From the NCBI GenBank assembly GCA_002480565.1, contig DLCK01000013.1, forward strand, positions 62,001 through 126,000: DNA of 64,000 nucleotides. The letters run 5' to 3'. This stretch comes from Phycisphaerales bacterium UBA7800 (GTDB lineage: Bacteria > Planctomycetota > Phycisphaerae > Phycisphaerales > Phycisphaeraceae). Below the pieces are notes generated by a model. That model was not told the origin of the DNA. It saw nothing but the letters and a program-made list of their open reading frames with translations, and searched no databases. Positions 17,108-25,448 of this stretch are shown here, one piece after another (the stretch's first letter is position 1; the number at the start of each line of letters is the position of its first letter). The position numbers were made by a program, and so were the translations under genes.

Positions 17108-17940
17108 TCGACCACCTCCTCAGGCAGCATGAAGTGTTCAGCCCGGACGGGACGCAAGATCGAGCGGGTCTCACCGTGGAGCCAGTGCAGGAGGACACAT
17201 TCGATCTTGCCGTAAAACTCCTTCTGGATCGTTCGGTTGCGCAAGCTGCCTGTTGCCATCAACTGGTCACGCAGTTTGATAATGATGGTGTCGTCTGTGT
17301 TTTCGATCATGCCTGTGGACAGGACCCGGCAGAATTGGGCCAGTTGATCGTGATCCACCGAATACCAGGCCCGCGCGATCACGGCACGTGTGGTCGCCGT
17401 ACTCACACCCCGGACGGTTCCAACGACCGGCAGATTTTCAATGGCAAACGCAATGGCATCGTGATGGGTTCGCAGAGCCAGGGAGGTTTCTGCCGGAGAC
17501 AAACTCGGTGAATTGACAAACCCGCCGAGCATACTGCGCAAAGTTGCCAGATGTTGATGTGTCACTTCACCGTTTTTCCCGGCAATATTGAGGATATCCG
17601 CCATCGAGCGCGTCTTGCCACAATCGATGGTCATTAACACCTCCGGGGCAACGTTGCGCCAGACATACATTTCCACAGTCACACCAGCCATGGTGATGGC
17701 CCACAAGCGGTGCTGGCCATCGAGCAAAATACCGTTGGAATCAAAGGCAATACCAGCATGCGTCAATCGCCACTTGCCCTCGGACATGTCGCGGGCCAGG
17801 CGATGGACATGTTGGTCGGATACCTTACGGTTGTTGGTGTTGGAAATTTCGAGCCAGCGTAGTGCCATCTCCGGCCTAATGCTGACACATTCAACAGTGG
17901 GGACGTTGTTGGCAAATTGGGTTTGTTGGGTTGCTGTCAT
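17104..17940 (-). CDS. ParB/Srx-fold phage protein
   Basis: A 278-aa protein with a ParB-type core in residues 25-100: ISNTNNRKVSDQHVHRLARDMSEGKWRLTHAGIAFDSNGILLDGQHRLWAI. GQHR is the conserved nucleotide-binding turn of the ParB/Srx fold. The remaining helical half resembles proteins common in phages and integrative elements whose function is not known. It overlaps genes on both sides by 4 bp, so it belongs to the replication operon. Confidence 0.75.
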   Translation of the reverse strand: MTATQQTQFANNVPTVECVSIRPEMALRWLEISNTNNRKVSDQHVHRLARDMSEGKWRLTHAGIAFDSNGILLDGQHRLWAITMAGVTVEMYVWRNVAPEVLMTIDCGKTRSMADILNIAGKNGEVTHQHLATLRSMLGGFVNSPSLSPAETSLALRTHHDAIAFAIENLPVVGTVRGVSTATTRAVIARAWYSVDHDQLAQFCRVLSTGMIENTDDTIIIKLRDQLMATGSLRNRTIQKEFYGKIECVLLHWLHGETRSILRPVRAEHFMLPEEVVD

Positions 17941-18668
17941 GCAGCACCTTCTTTCTGTTCCTGGAGATATTGATTCAGAGATTCGATTAATTGCTGGGCA
18001 TAGTCCGTGCCCATGGCCGACACGATGGCGCGAGCGCCAAAGGCCGGATCGTGCGGAAGATTCAGATTGGTTTGAGCCAGCGCGGGGCGTGACTGACGGA
18101 TGGGATTGTGTGATTTGGAACGATGGGCGGTGGACTTACGACTGTTTTTCTGCTTGTGCGTTTTACCGCCGCGTTTGTACTTGACGGTCTTGGGCTTGGA
18201 ATCTATCTGCGGAATTTCCGCAGATAGACTTTTGCGAGTTGCGCCAACGGTCTTATCGCTCAGACCACATTGTTTGGCAATTTCACGATTGGACCACTGC
18301 GACCACTCCTCGTCTTCAAGCATGATCAATACGGATTTTCGTTTATCCGCACTTGTCCGACGCAAGCCATGTTTGGCATTGGCACCCACCGAATACAGAA
18401 TCGCATCGCGTTGCGTGCCCTGGCGGATGTCGGCAAAGACATATTCGCAATCGATCTTTTTGTTGGCCCAATAGCGGTGGAAACCATCAGCCAGCCAATA
18501 GTTTGCTCCGTCAAAAAACACCGTCACAGGCGGCAAATTAAATCCCGAACCGTAGAGTTCGGCATAGTCGGCCACCACCTGCTCGTCGATGGCGACACGC
18601 GGTTGCGTGCCGCCATCGATGCGAATCTGGTTGAGTTGGAGAGTCTGGGTTTGAATTTCAGTTGTCAT
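17937..18668 (-). CDS. ParB-like DNA-binding protein
   Basis: A 243-aa protein from the ATG at 18666-18668, which overlaps the RusA stop by 11 bp. Residues 10-95 are a ParB nuclease-like domain (IRIDGGTQPRVAIDEQVVADYAE, YWLADGFHRYWANKK). A helix-turn-helix follows (WSNREIAKQCGLSDKTVGATRKSL, about 115-140), then a Lys-rich tail. The N-domain plus HTH arrangement is that of ParB/Noc family proteins, but no ParA partner is visible, so partition is not assumed; a replication or transcription role is equally possible. Confidence 0.75.
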   Translation of the reverse strand: MTTEIQTQTLQLNQIRIDGGTQPRVAIDEQVVADYAELYGSGFNLPPVTVFFDGANYWLADGFHRYWANKKIDCEYVFADIRQGTQRDAILYSVGANAKHGLRRTSADKRKSVLIMLEDEEWSQWSNREIAKQCGLSDKTVGATRKSLSAEIPQIDSKPKTVKYKRGGKTHKQKNSRKSTAHRSKSHNPIRQSRPALAQTNLNLPHDPAFGARAIVSAMGTDYAQQLIESLNQYLQEQKEGAA

Positions 18669-19071
18669 TGAAACGTTCGCTTTCAAGGCTGGGCATCGGG
18701 CTGCCACATAACGGGCAACGATGAAGTGGGTACTCTTGGATTCGCACGACCAGTTGGCCACCGGGGATGGGCAATTTGCGTTGCGAAATCAGCAAATCGA
18801 TCTGCGAATCATCCAGGTAAATTCCGGCATGTTGCATCGAGTCCAGAGCAGCTTTCTGAATGTTGTCCAGATCGCGCCGCCGCCGATCCGGTGGGAACGC
18901 ATCCATCGCCAGGGCAAGGCGACCGTCCCGCGGGGGTTGGCCACCGAAGCCCTGGCACTGCGTCACTACCTGCTGGCGATACGCCCGACCTTCACGACTG
19001 ATGAGCGTTCGCCCCCGGAAGTGTCGCCAGTAGTGATTGATCGAAGGTGGGTATGGCAAGACTAATTCCAT
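18658..19071 (-). CDS. rusA: RusA-family Holliday junction resolvase
   Basis: A 137-aa protein with the RusA signature: LPYPPSINHYWR at the N-terminus and RRRDLDNIQKAALDSMQHAGIYLDDSQI in the middle, where the Asp residues bind the catalytic metal. It cuts four-way junctions that arise in recombination-dependent replication. The C-terminal 25 residues add a CPLCGSP pair, a possible zinc knuckle not typical of E. coli RusA. It lies 11 bp after the DUF669 gene and overlaps the next gene. Confidence 0.9.
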   Translation of the reverse strand: MELVLPYPPSINHYWRHFRGRTLISREGRAYRQQVVTQCQGFGGQPPRDGRLALAMDAFPPDRRRRDLDNIQKAALDSMQHAGIYLDDSQIDLLISQRKLPIPGGQLVVRIQEYPLHRCPLCGSPMPSLESERFNDN

Positions 19072-19082
19072 GCGACACCTCC

Positions 19083-19562
19083 TTAGCGTTTCCAGGGCGG
19101 CGTGTTGCCGGTAGCCGCCTGGGATTGGGCAGTGGACGCGTCGCTTGAACTGCTGACAGTCTGCTTGGCCTTCGGTTCGTAACCTTTAACCTCGTTGCTC
19201 AAATCACCTGTATCAGGCCGTTTTTTGAGCTTGACGCTGATCACCAACGGCAGGTTGTGCAGATCAACACTGTCGCGCGGTTGCATGACATTGACTGCAC
19301 GACAGATGGCTGACAGGTCGCCTTGTGCGATTTTCACGGCAGTGGCATTGGGGTTTTCCAGGTTCAAGCGTGACCAGAGTTGCCTGCCTTTGTAGTCACC
19401 TTCCAGAATGCTGAAGGTGAGTTCGAGATAGCTGCCGTTCCCGGATTTTGTGGGCTTGGTTTCCGACGCGGTGATCGCTGCCAGGTACTTGCCTGCCGGG
19501 ATTGGCTCGAATGAGCTGTTGGGTTCGACTTCATTTGCGTTAAAGCCATTGAGATTAGCCAT
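19083..19562 (-). CDS. DUF669 protein, probable single-stranded DNA-binding
   Basis: A 159-aa protein; GGAGG eight bp before the ATG at 19560-19562 decides the start. The sequence matches DUF669 (FEPIPAGKYLAAITASETKPTKSGNGSYLELTFSILEGDYKGRQLWSRLNLEN), a phage family thought to serve as a single-strand binding protein. The tail after residue 130 is Ser/Ala/Gln-rich and disordered, as in SSB-like proteins. It lies between the Sak4-like ATPase and RusA, which supports a recombination role. Confidence 0.82.
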   Translation of the reverse strand: MANLNGFNANEVEPNSSFEPIPAGKYLAAITASETKPTKSGNGSYLELTFSILEGDYKGRQLWSRLNLENPNATAVKIAQGDLSAICRAVNVMQPRDSVDLHNLPLVISVKLKKRPDTGDLSNEVKGYEPKAKQTVSSSSDASTAQSQAATGNTPPWKR

Positions 19563-19619
19563 GGGATAGTCCTCCATTGATTGGAAAATGGTTTGATCGT
19601 TGAATAGGTGAGAGTGGGG

Positions 19620-20417
19620 TTAATGCTTGTGTTTGGCCGTTTGGTTCGACGTGGGTGTATCGGCCTGCGTCATCGCTTCCATCAGGGCATACCATGACAG
19701 TGGTAATTCCGCTGGCAAACCGAAGCGATTCTTGGCCACGCAGGCTGGACTGCCCACGCAGCGGAGAATACGTTCACCACCATCCTTGCCCAGACCGGAG
19801 GCAAGCGTGCGTGTGCGATTAAAGCCAGTGTCTTCCGTTCGCGTGATCACCTTGCGTGTGGCAAACAACACGGCGTCAGCCCATTCGGTAATCACTGCAT
19901 TGGCATGTTTGTGCAATCGCGGGGAAAACCGATCATACGCACCGACTTCCGGATCGGAGAAGGTTTCCACCTTGGCATGGGCCAAGCAGATCACACACAT
20001 GCTGCGATCCTTACGCAGCACATCCAGGCCGGAGAGGATGGTTCGCCAATGCGTCAGGGCATGTGTGTAGCCTCGGGCATAACCGCCGTCGACCTTTTCG
20101 ATACTGCTGACACCATACTCGCGGCAAAGACGATCCCAGACAAGGCGTTCGAGCCAGTCCAAAGAGTCGATGACAACTGTCTGGTATTCATGCTTCTCGT
20201 TGATCAAAGCATCGATGGATTTGATCACATCATCGAACTTGGTGGCCAAGGGGAAGCTGGCACAATCGATCTGGTCCAAGCCTTCTTCCGTGGGAATGAA
20301 TACCGCATTGGGTGCTTGCGATGCGGTGGTGGATTTACCGATTCCTTCGATACCGTAAAGCACCATGCGGGGCGGTTGTTGCTTGGGACCTTGATGAATC
20401 TGCTGGATTAATGACAT
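19620..20417 (-). CDS. Phage AAA_24 / Sak4-like RecA-fold ATPase
   Basis: A 265-aa protein with Walker A GIEGIGKST at residues 22-30 and a Walker B-like strand YQTVVIDSLDWLE near 85. The profile is that of the phage nucleotide-binding family (AAA_24), which includes Sak4 single-strand annealing proteins with a minimal RecA core. Sak4 proteins work with a phage SSB, and a DUF669 gene follows directly. It would promote strand annealing in recombination. It overlaps the upstream wHTH gene by 10 bp. Confidence 0.85.
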   Translation of the reverse strand: MSLIQQIHQGPKQQPPRMVLYGIEGIGKSTTASQAPNAVFIPTEEGLDQIDCASFPLATKFDDVIKSIDALINEKHEYQTVVIDSLDWLERLVWDRLCREYGVSSIEKVDGGYARGYTHALTHWRTILSGLDVLRKDRSMCVICLAHAKVETFSDPEVGAYDRFSPRLHKHANAVITEWADAVLFATRKVITRTEDTGFNRTRTLASGLGKDGGERILRCVGSPACVAKNRFGLPAELPLSWYALMEAMTQADTPTSNQTAKHKH

Positions 20418-20707
20418 TCATGTGCTCCTGTATTTGCGTTGATGGGAAACCATGTCATGGCACGGCGGCCGGTGATTTGGCAGTGCCGGGCCGGGCCGTT
20501 GGTGATGAAACCGGATTGCCGAAGTTCGGGCAGGCGCTTGTGTGCTTTGATGTCGATCAGGTCTTCAATCTCCCGCGCGGTCAGGCCAGGCAATGCGGTC
20601 ACCGCTTCCAGGCAACGATTGCGTTGCATTTGCGCGACACCGCTGGATTCGATCTGGCTACCGGCCAGTACGGATGTCAACGGATCGTCCGTTCGATGGT
20701 TTTGCAT
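20408..20707 (-). CDS. Small winged-helix DNA-binding protein
   Basis: A 99-aa protein from the ATG at 20705-20707, with GAGG nine bp upstream. Residues about 30-85 form a winged helix: ALPGLTAREIEDLIDIKAHKRLPELRQSGFITNGPARHCQITGRRAMTWF. It could regulate the recombination genes that follow. Starting further upstream would run into the tRNA-like element. Confidence 0.65.
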   Translation of the reverse strand: MQNHRTDDPLTSVLAGSQIESSGVAQMQRNRCLEAVTALPGLTAREIEDLIDIKAHKRLPELRQSGFITNGPARHCQITGRRAMTWFPINANTGAHECH

Positions 20708-20752
20708 CGGGGGTATCCTCGTGGTTTGATGTGGCGTTGTATGGGTTACCAA

Positions 20753-20860
20753 AGCGACGACCGGGGATCGAACCCGGATTGGACTGGAAATCACAGCTAT
20801 CCAACATGAACACGGAACTAAAATCGTGATTCACACTCTCCCGTTGAGAGTTACCGTCGC
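20753..20860 (-). tRNA. Atypical tRNA-like element in the prophage
   Basis: The minus strand folds like a class II tRNA. The acceptor stem is GCGACGG with TCGTCGC (7 pairs). T8 and A9 are present, and the D-arm has ACTC/GAGT with GG in the loop. An extended hairpin CACG/CGTG has a ten-base loop ATTTTAGTTC. A variable-arm-like stem TTGGA/TCCAA follows. The T-arm is canonical: CCGGG, TTCGATC, CCCGG. At about 107 nt it is long, the anticodon loop is too large, and no CCA is encoded. It may be a degenerate tRNA, a suppressor-like tRNA (TTA or TAG readable in the loop), or a tRNA mimic. The 188 bp to its right hold no gene I can support, only a GCCCGG/CCGGGC hairpin. Confidence 0.45.
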
Positions 20861-21048
20861 ATGTGCCCGGCATCACACCGGGCCAAGGTCATCCGTGGAT
20901 CGGCACCCGCTTGACCAGACGGGCGAAAGTGAGATCAGCCATATCGCGCTCTCACGGATTACGCGCCGAGCAGATTCCGGGGGTTCGGAAGTTTGAGCGG
21001 TGAAGAACAAATCCCGCTACGTCAATCTGCCCGGACTCATGCACAACA

Positions 21049-21864
21049 TCAGGAGCCCTCGAGCATGCGAATGTCTTCATAGCCGGTGGGCCAGTGATCG
21101 GTTTGTCGGCAAGCCATAAGCCGTTCGATGGCGGCTTGATTGCTAACCTGGGCTATCGCCAGGGAGACGGGTGTTAACCGCCAGACACCGCAGCGATACG
21201 GTTCTTTTTTCTCAATGGCCACGATGTGAACCGGAACCTGAATGCCAATGACTTTGGCAAGCACCGCCTGGTAAAAGGCCAGTTGATTCATATAGCGATA
21301 CCGCCTGGCATCAGCTTCAAACCATGTCAGATCATCACAGGTCTTAAGGTCGACAATACCGCGATGCGGATGCAGCCAGTCGAGTCGGATTTGGCAAGGC
21401 AAACCGCAGTAATCGGTGCGCATAACACCTTCGGCACGGCCATAGAGCAGCAGGTCCACAGCCTCGTCATTCATCGAAATCCCGCTGGCCATGTTTTCAA
21501 TGAGATCAATCTGGTCATTGGACAGAACAGGTTTGCCCTGGATATCAGCCCACTCACGAAATGCCTTGGTGTTGGAACCGAAGGGACGACCTGTGGACGG
21601 ATTGATCGGCCCACCCAGAGCAAATTCAGATTCATACACATCACGGCCTTCAAGAATCCGGCAGTGTGTTGCACGGCCAACCAGATAGGCACTCGAATCC
21701 TGATCTGCCATCAGGCCAGTGCGTTTCTTGTGATACAGCCACGGGCATTTCATAAAATCCAGAAGCTGGTGGCTGCTGAGAAAATCCTTGGCCTTGCCGT
21801 GGTATTCAGCGGCAGGTTCGGTTTCAAGGACGTCCAGGTCGATGTGGAGAGCATTGTCATTCAT
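21049..21864 (-). CDS. RecE-like PD-(D/E)XK exonuclease (DUF3799)
   Basis: A 271-aa protein. FLSSHQLLDFMKCPWLYHKKRTG and YLVGRATHCRILEG are the N-terminal hallmarks of the exodeoxyribonuclease 8-like family; the catalytic part is IRLDWLHPHRGIVDLKTCDDL, where Asp and LKT give the D...xK active site, followed by YRYMNQLAFYQAVL. It would resect duplex ends for annealing by the Sak4-like ATPase. It overlaps the sigma-like gene by 4 bp and starts 32 bp after element copy B. Confidence 0.85.
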   Translation of the reverse strand: MNDNALHIDLDVLETEPAAEYHGKAKDFLSSHQLLDFMKCPWLYHKKRTGLMADQDSSAYLVGRATHCRILEGRDVYESEFALGGPINPSTGRPFGSNTKAFREWADIQGKPVLSNDQIDLIENMASGISMNDEAVDLLLYGRAEGVMRTDYCGLPCQIRLDWLHPHRGIVDLKTCDDLTWFEADARRYRYMNQLAFYQAVLAKVIGIQVPVHIVAIEKKEPYRCGVWRLTPVSLAIAQVSNQAAIERLMACRQTDHWPTGYEDIRMLEGS

Positions 21865-22502
21865 TGGGTCACCTCTTTGTTACCGGGTTCACTCTCTACA
21901 TCTGCAGTTGGGGCAAAAGTGTTGCGCTCTTCATTCCAAACTTCCATACCGGCCTTGATAAACCGCTCACGGATGCGACCGATGATGCGACTCATGGAAC
22001 AACGGTGAACCCCGATGCGGTCAGCTACTTCGCTTGGCGAATAGACCATCAGCAACCGGGCAATATGCTGGTCGCGTTTGGAAAGACGCGTAATCGCTGA
22101 CTGCATGTCCAAACGCAGTGTGCTCAGATCTTGCTCGCTGAGTTGGCCTTGCCTTGGATCGTTGCCTGTGGGTTGAAACTCAGATGCCACTTCGTCAAAG
22201 CTCAATGGGGTGTCGGACGCATGGCGCAACTGCGTGCAACGTTGCCGCATGACGTAAAGGACATAGCGATCCAGCACGCGATTGATGAACGTCTCACGTT
22301 TGGCCAGGGACGGGTTGAACCGTCTGAACGCTGTGAGCAGTTCAATCACCATGTCGTTGCGAACGTCTTCCTGGTCCTCGTCGGACAGGTCGAACTGGAA
22401 CCGCAACTTCTGAACACGAAAGTCAATTCGTGCCATCGCATAGTCGTCGATTGGTTGGGTTGTGGGGTTGGAAGAAGGGGTAAGGTTGGTGGGTAATGCC
22501 AT
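21861..22502 (-). CDS. Phage sigma-70-like factor
   Basis: A 213-aa protein; GGGAG lies eight bp before the ATG at 22500-22502, better than the ATG 30 bp upstream. Residues about 25-85 resemble sigma region 2 (DEDQEDVRNDMVIELLTAFRRFNPSLAKRETFINRVLDRYVLYVMRQR), and 135-185 form a region 4-like HTH (ITRLSKRDQHIARLLMVYSPSEVADRIGVHRCSMSRIIGRIRERF). It could redirect host RNA polymerase to phage promoters, and the repeated 32-bp element is the obvious target to test. Its own upstream region contains paired inverted repeats. Confidence 0.75.
   Translation of the reverse strand: MALPTNLTPSSNPTTQPIDDYAMARIDFRVQKLRFQFDLSDEDQEDVRNDMVIELLTAFRRFNPSLAKRETFINRVLDRYVLYVMRQRCTQLRHASDTPLSFDEVASEFQPTGNDPRQGQLSEQDLSTLRLDMQSAITRLSKRDQHIARLLMVYSPSEVADRIGVHRCSMSRIIGRIRERFIKAGMEVWNEERNTFAPTADVESEPGNKEVTQ
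21896..21927 (-). promoter_or_regulatory. 32-bp prophage element, copy B
   Basis: Same sequence layout as copies A and C, with CCAACTGCAGATGTAG after the nine-base spacer. This copy lies inside the 3' end of the sigma-like gene, where it encodes RNTFAPTADV, and sits 32 bp before the start of the nuclease gene. Keeping the element within coding sequence argues that it is functional. Confidence 0.6.
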
Positions 22503-22567
22503 CTGCAAAACTCCCGTACGAGGGTCAGTCATCGCGACCCACGGCGGGCCGCACCGACCTCCGGGCG

Positions 22568-22684
22568 TTTTGCAGATAATGGCGCAAAAAAATCTGCAAA
22601 AAATGCAAATGGTTATTCAGATGTCATTTGCGCGCACAAAAAAAGCTTTTGCACTTGCGCATTCTGGGCGTAACTGCAAAAGCT
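22568..22684. promoter_or_regulatory. Two nested inverted repeats upstream of the sigma-like gene
   Basis: The 204-bp gap before the sigma-like gene has two inverted repeats with the same TTTTGCA core. TTTTGCAGAT (22568-22577) pairs with ATCTGCAAAA (22592-22601), and AGCTTTTGCA (22644-22653) pairs with TGCAAAAGCT (22675-22684). A further ATCTGCAAAA half-site lies at 22501-22510. Repeated dyads at a regulatory gene suggest operators. Confidence 0.5.
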
Positions 22685-22706
22685 CGTTGGATTGGGCACG
22701 CGATGG

Positions 22707-23669
22707 CTACTTGCCGTAGCGTAAAATCTCCTCAGGATCGTTGGCGATTTCATAGAGTATCTTGAGCTGCGGATCAGCTCTAAAGCACCGGGTGATGTTG
22801 TGCGGCTGAAGTCCTGTCAACCTGGCCAATTCTGTCTTGGTCAGAAAGAGCACCAGCTTCGTGCCTCTGCCGGCATCACGGTTGAACACCACGCCATCTC
22901 GGGACGAACGGATATGCTCCAGCAGAGCGACCTTGACCTTTTCGGCCTTGGCCATCAATTCCGCACGCTTGGCCAAAGGTTTCTTTTTCCGGTAGTTGCT
23001 AGGCAGTGTGATCTGGACCATCTGGGCAAACCCCTGCATGTATTTTTCCCATGCAGGGGTTTCATAAAATGCATTGTCCTCGGGCTCGATCACTTCACTC
23101 AATGGCACGAACAGCATCTTCTTCGACCGGGCCAGCGCGTCGATCTGGCTATTCCAGTTCATGCGACTGGGCGTGAGTAGAATGGCACCGGGTCGGTCAC
23201 AATGGGCTTGCAACTGCAACAACTCATCCCGAAGTATCCTTGGGTGTTGGCACAGCATCAGGTAAACCGGAAAACTCGCCGACTGTTGAGGCTCCCAGTT
23301 TCCGATCTGCAGGAACCGCGCATTCTGATCAACAGGTGTCTTGGCGATGTTGACACCATCCAACACCTTGCAGAGCATCGAACGCACATCCCGCAGATTC
23401 AACTGATATAAAACCGCATCGGCACTGGTCAGACGAAGACGATGCCGGTAGTCATCCGGATCGATGGCCACGACATCGTCCTGCGCATGACGGATGATCT
23501 TCATCGGTTGACCATGGCGACGCGGGTTCGGATAAGACGTGGCCATGACATCAAGCGGCTGGAGGAATGGCAGCACTGCATCCACGCAGTCGGTCGCCAC
23601 CTGCTGCCATTCCACCATCACCGCAGTTCTGTCAGAGCGCGTCTCAAGCCATCGCCAAAACGGCTTCAT
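22707..23669 (-). CDS. Hypothetical prophage protein with C-terminal HTH-like region
   Basis: A 320-aa protein; the ATG at 23667-23669 has GGAG nine bp upstream. The middle (residues about 130-190: FPVYLMLCQHPRILRDELLQLQAHCDRPGAILLTPSRMNW) looks like an alpha/beta domain. The C-terminal 70 residues contain a helix-turn-helix-like LTKTELARLTGLQPHNITRCFRADP. I recognise no family. It overlaps the upstream unknown gene by 26 bp and is followed by the operator-like gap and the sigma-like gene, so a regulatory role is possible. Confidence 0.6.
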   Translation of the reverse strand: MKPFWRWLETRSDRTAVMVEWQQVATDCVDAVLPFLQPLDVMATSYPNPRRHGQPMKIIRHAQDDVVAIDPDDYRHRLRLTSADAVLYQLNLRDVRSMLCKVLDGVNIAKTPVDQNARFLQIGNWEPQQSASFPVYLMLCQHPRILRDELLQLQAHCDRPGAILLTPSRMNWNSQIDALARSKKMLFVPLSEVIEPEDNAFYETPAWEKYMQGFAQMVQITLPSNYRKKKPLAKRAELMAKAEKVKVALLEHIRSSRDGVVFNRDAGRGTKLVLFLTKTELARLTGLQPHNITRCFRADPQLKILYEIANDPEEILRYGK

Positions 23670-24870
23670 CGGCATGGACTCCTTCGCCAGTGACTTTGAC
23701 GAACCCACGCTTGGTCAGCCAATCATGAATCATCGAATTATCCGTCTCACGGTCAAACGTCGCGGTATTGGGCGGTGTGATTGTCACACAGCGTTCGCGC
23801 CCACCGACAAACGTGACCTTGAACTTGGCCTTGATCAGCCTGGTGCTGGACTGTTCGTCCTGCAGCTCGCGTTGCTGATGTTTTAAGGCCACAAACACGT
23901 CGTCCGCTCGCCGGATTTCAATATCTCGCTGATTGCTGCTGTGTTGAATGTGAAGCTCGTAGAGCACAATGCCGGTGATACCCGCTACATCAGCACACGT
24001 CAGTGAAGCGCGCGCGTTTTCAATCAGGGGCAGTAGTGAGTATTTTTCGATGATGTTGCCAAAGCAGAAGAAGTCATCATCAGCAAACAGGTGCCTGCCG
24101 AACAACTGGCAGTAGATTTCCCGTTCGCCTTTGGTGTCGGCATAGATCGCCAGTTCACCCGTTTGGGGGTAATAGATCAAGACATCGAATTTTTCAGGCC
24201 GATAGAAGACGCTGCCCGAATCGCCATCCACCTCCACCGTGCCTTCACGCTTGATGCGTTGTCCATGACGCACGAGGAACCAGAACCCATCCTCACGCGG
24301 GAAAGGGAAGACCCGCGCACCACGTCCTTTTTTCTTGAACTCGAACCATTTGTTTAGATCATTTTCCAACGCAATGACAGTGTCCGTCTCAGGAAACATC
24401 AGGCTCGGGCGATTCACCTCGGTGGTGAAGAACGACTGGAATGTCTTGGGGCGGACACGATTCTGCTCGGCATGAACACGTTCAAGAATATTCGGATCAA
24501 TCAGCCATACGCGCAACGTCAGGTCTTCAGGCGTGGGGTCCTCAACACCCAGGTCGACGCCAAACTCCTGAATCTCCTCAAGGATGCGGTCGTAGCAATC
24601 GGCGTCGGCTAAGCCATCGACAAAAAAGAGAGCATCAAGCAATGATTCAGGCGTGTCGATACTCGGCGACATCAGAATTTTGGCCAGCGAGGTGTGATCA
24701 AAATGATCGGGGTTGGCTGGCCAGGACATGCCGCGCTGGCCCGTTAAAAAATCCCGGTAAGGATTAAGAAATTGCATCAACAGTTGGGTGTTGATCCGCT
24801 TGAGAATCGCGACGTTCGTAAAACGCTTGAGTCGTAATGTTTGAGCCACCAAGGACTCCTTCCCCCGCAT
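23644..24870 (-). CDS. Hypothetical prophage protein
   Basis: About 408 aa from an ATG at 24868-24870; the start is uncertain because the frame is open to a TTG at 24927 and no good ribosome site is visible, and ATG 24777 is another choice. Visible features are FEFKKKGRGARVFPFPREDGFWFLVRHGQRIKREGTVEV (strand-rich), LAIYADTKGEREIYCQLFGRHLF, and a C-terminal winged-helix-like segment (DNSMIHDWLTKRGFVKV). No family recognised. It pairs with the next gene by overlap and lies between the integration module and the sigma-like gene. Confidence 0.55.
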   Translation of the reverse strand: MRGKESLVAQTLRLKRFTNVAILKRINTQLLMQFLNPYRDFLTGQRGMSWPANPDHFDHTSLAKILMSPSIDTPESLLDALFFVDGLADADCYDRILEEIQEFGVDLGVEDPTPEDLTLRVWLIDPNILERVHAEQNRVRPKTFQSFFTTEVNRPSLMFPETDTVIALENDLNKWFEFKKKGRGARVFPFPREDGFWFLVRHGQRIKREGTVEVDGDSGSVFYRPEKFDVLIYYPQTGELAIYADTKGEREIYCQLFGRHLFADDDFFCFGNIIEKYSLLPLIENARASLTCADVAGITGIVLYELHIQHSSNQRDIEIRRADDVFVALKHQQRELQDEQSSTRLIKAKFKVTFVGGRERCVTITPPNTATFDRETDNSMIHDWLTKRGFVKVTGEGVHADEAVLAMA

Positions 24871-25040
24871 CGGGCAGAACAGAAACAGATTGTCCCGGAC
24901 CAATCCATGGCCCACTGCCAGTGCCAAGCAAGGTGTGTGCCAAAACGGCCAAATGATTAAAGGATGTTTTGGTGTTGAGTTATAAATCCCGGCACAGGCT
25001 AGCCTATCTGCCTTGACGTGCGTTCAGCCACAATAACCTG

Positions 25041-25448
25041 TCACTGTGGCAGACACGAGGCCAACTGCTTCCACAGACGCCGTTGCTTTCGCCAATCGAA
25101 TTGAGCCACGATGGGGCGCACATCGCGCTCGGTGACTGGGTCCTTGCCTTGGGTGATGGGTGGTAGATGCAGGATGTCCTCCTGGATGTCCGGAGCCAGG
25201 TACAGCAGGTTCATGATCTGGGTGACGCGAGCGCGGGTGATGTAGCCCAACTCGGCCAACTGAGCCTGGTCGGCAATGGCACCTTCGTGGATGAGCCGAT
25301 CGAACTTGATCGCCAATGCCATGAGGCGCGAAAGCCGTGGGACGCGATGATTCGGCGTGTCGCGGATCGGGGCGGGACCAGGCTTGAGCTCCCGCTTGCC
25401 CTTGTTGGCCGTCGCAAAATGAATCTTATGCAAAACAGTGTTGGACAT
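25041..25448 (-). CDS. HTH protein linked to the serine recombinase
   Basis: A 135-aa protein overlapping the recombinase gene by 23 bp. Residues about 45-95 contain a helix-turn-helix: ALAIKFDRLIHEGAIADQAQLAELGYITRARVTQIMNLLYLAPDIQEDIL. Similar small proteins follow planctomycete serine recombinases and may act as a recombination directionality or regulatory factor; that role is inference from context. The 92 bp between its end and the next gene's uncertain start region hold nothing I can name. Confidence 0.7.
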   Translation of the reverse strand: MSNTVLHKIHFATANKGKRELKPGPAPIRDTPNHRVPRLSRLMALAIKFDRLIHEGAIADQAQLAELGYITRARVTQIMNLLYLAPDIQEDILHLPPITQGKDPVTERDVRPIVAQFDWRKQRRLWKQLASCLPQ

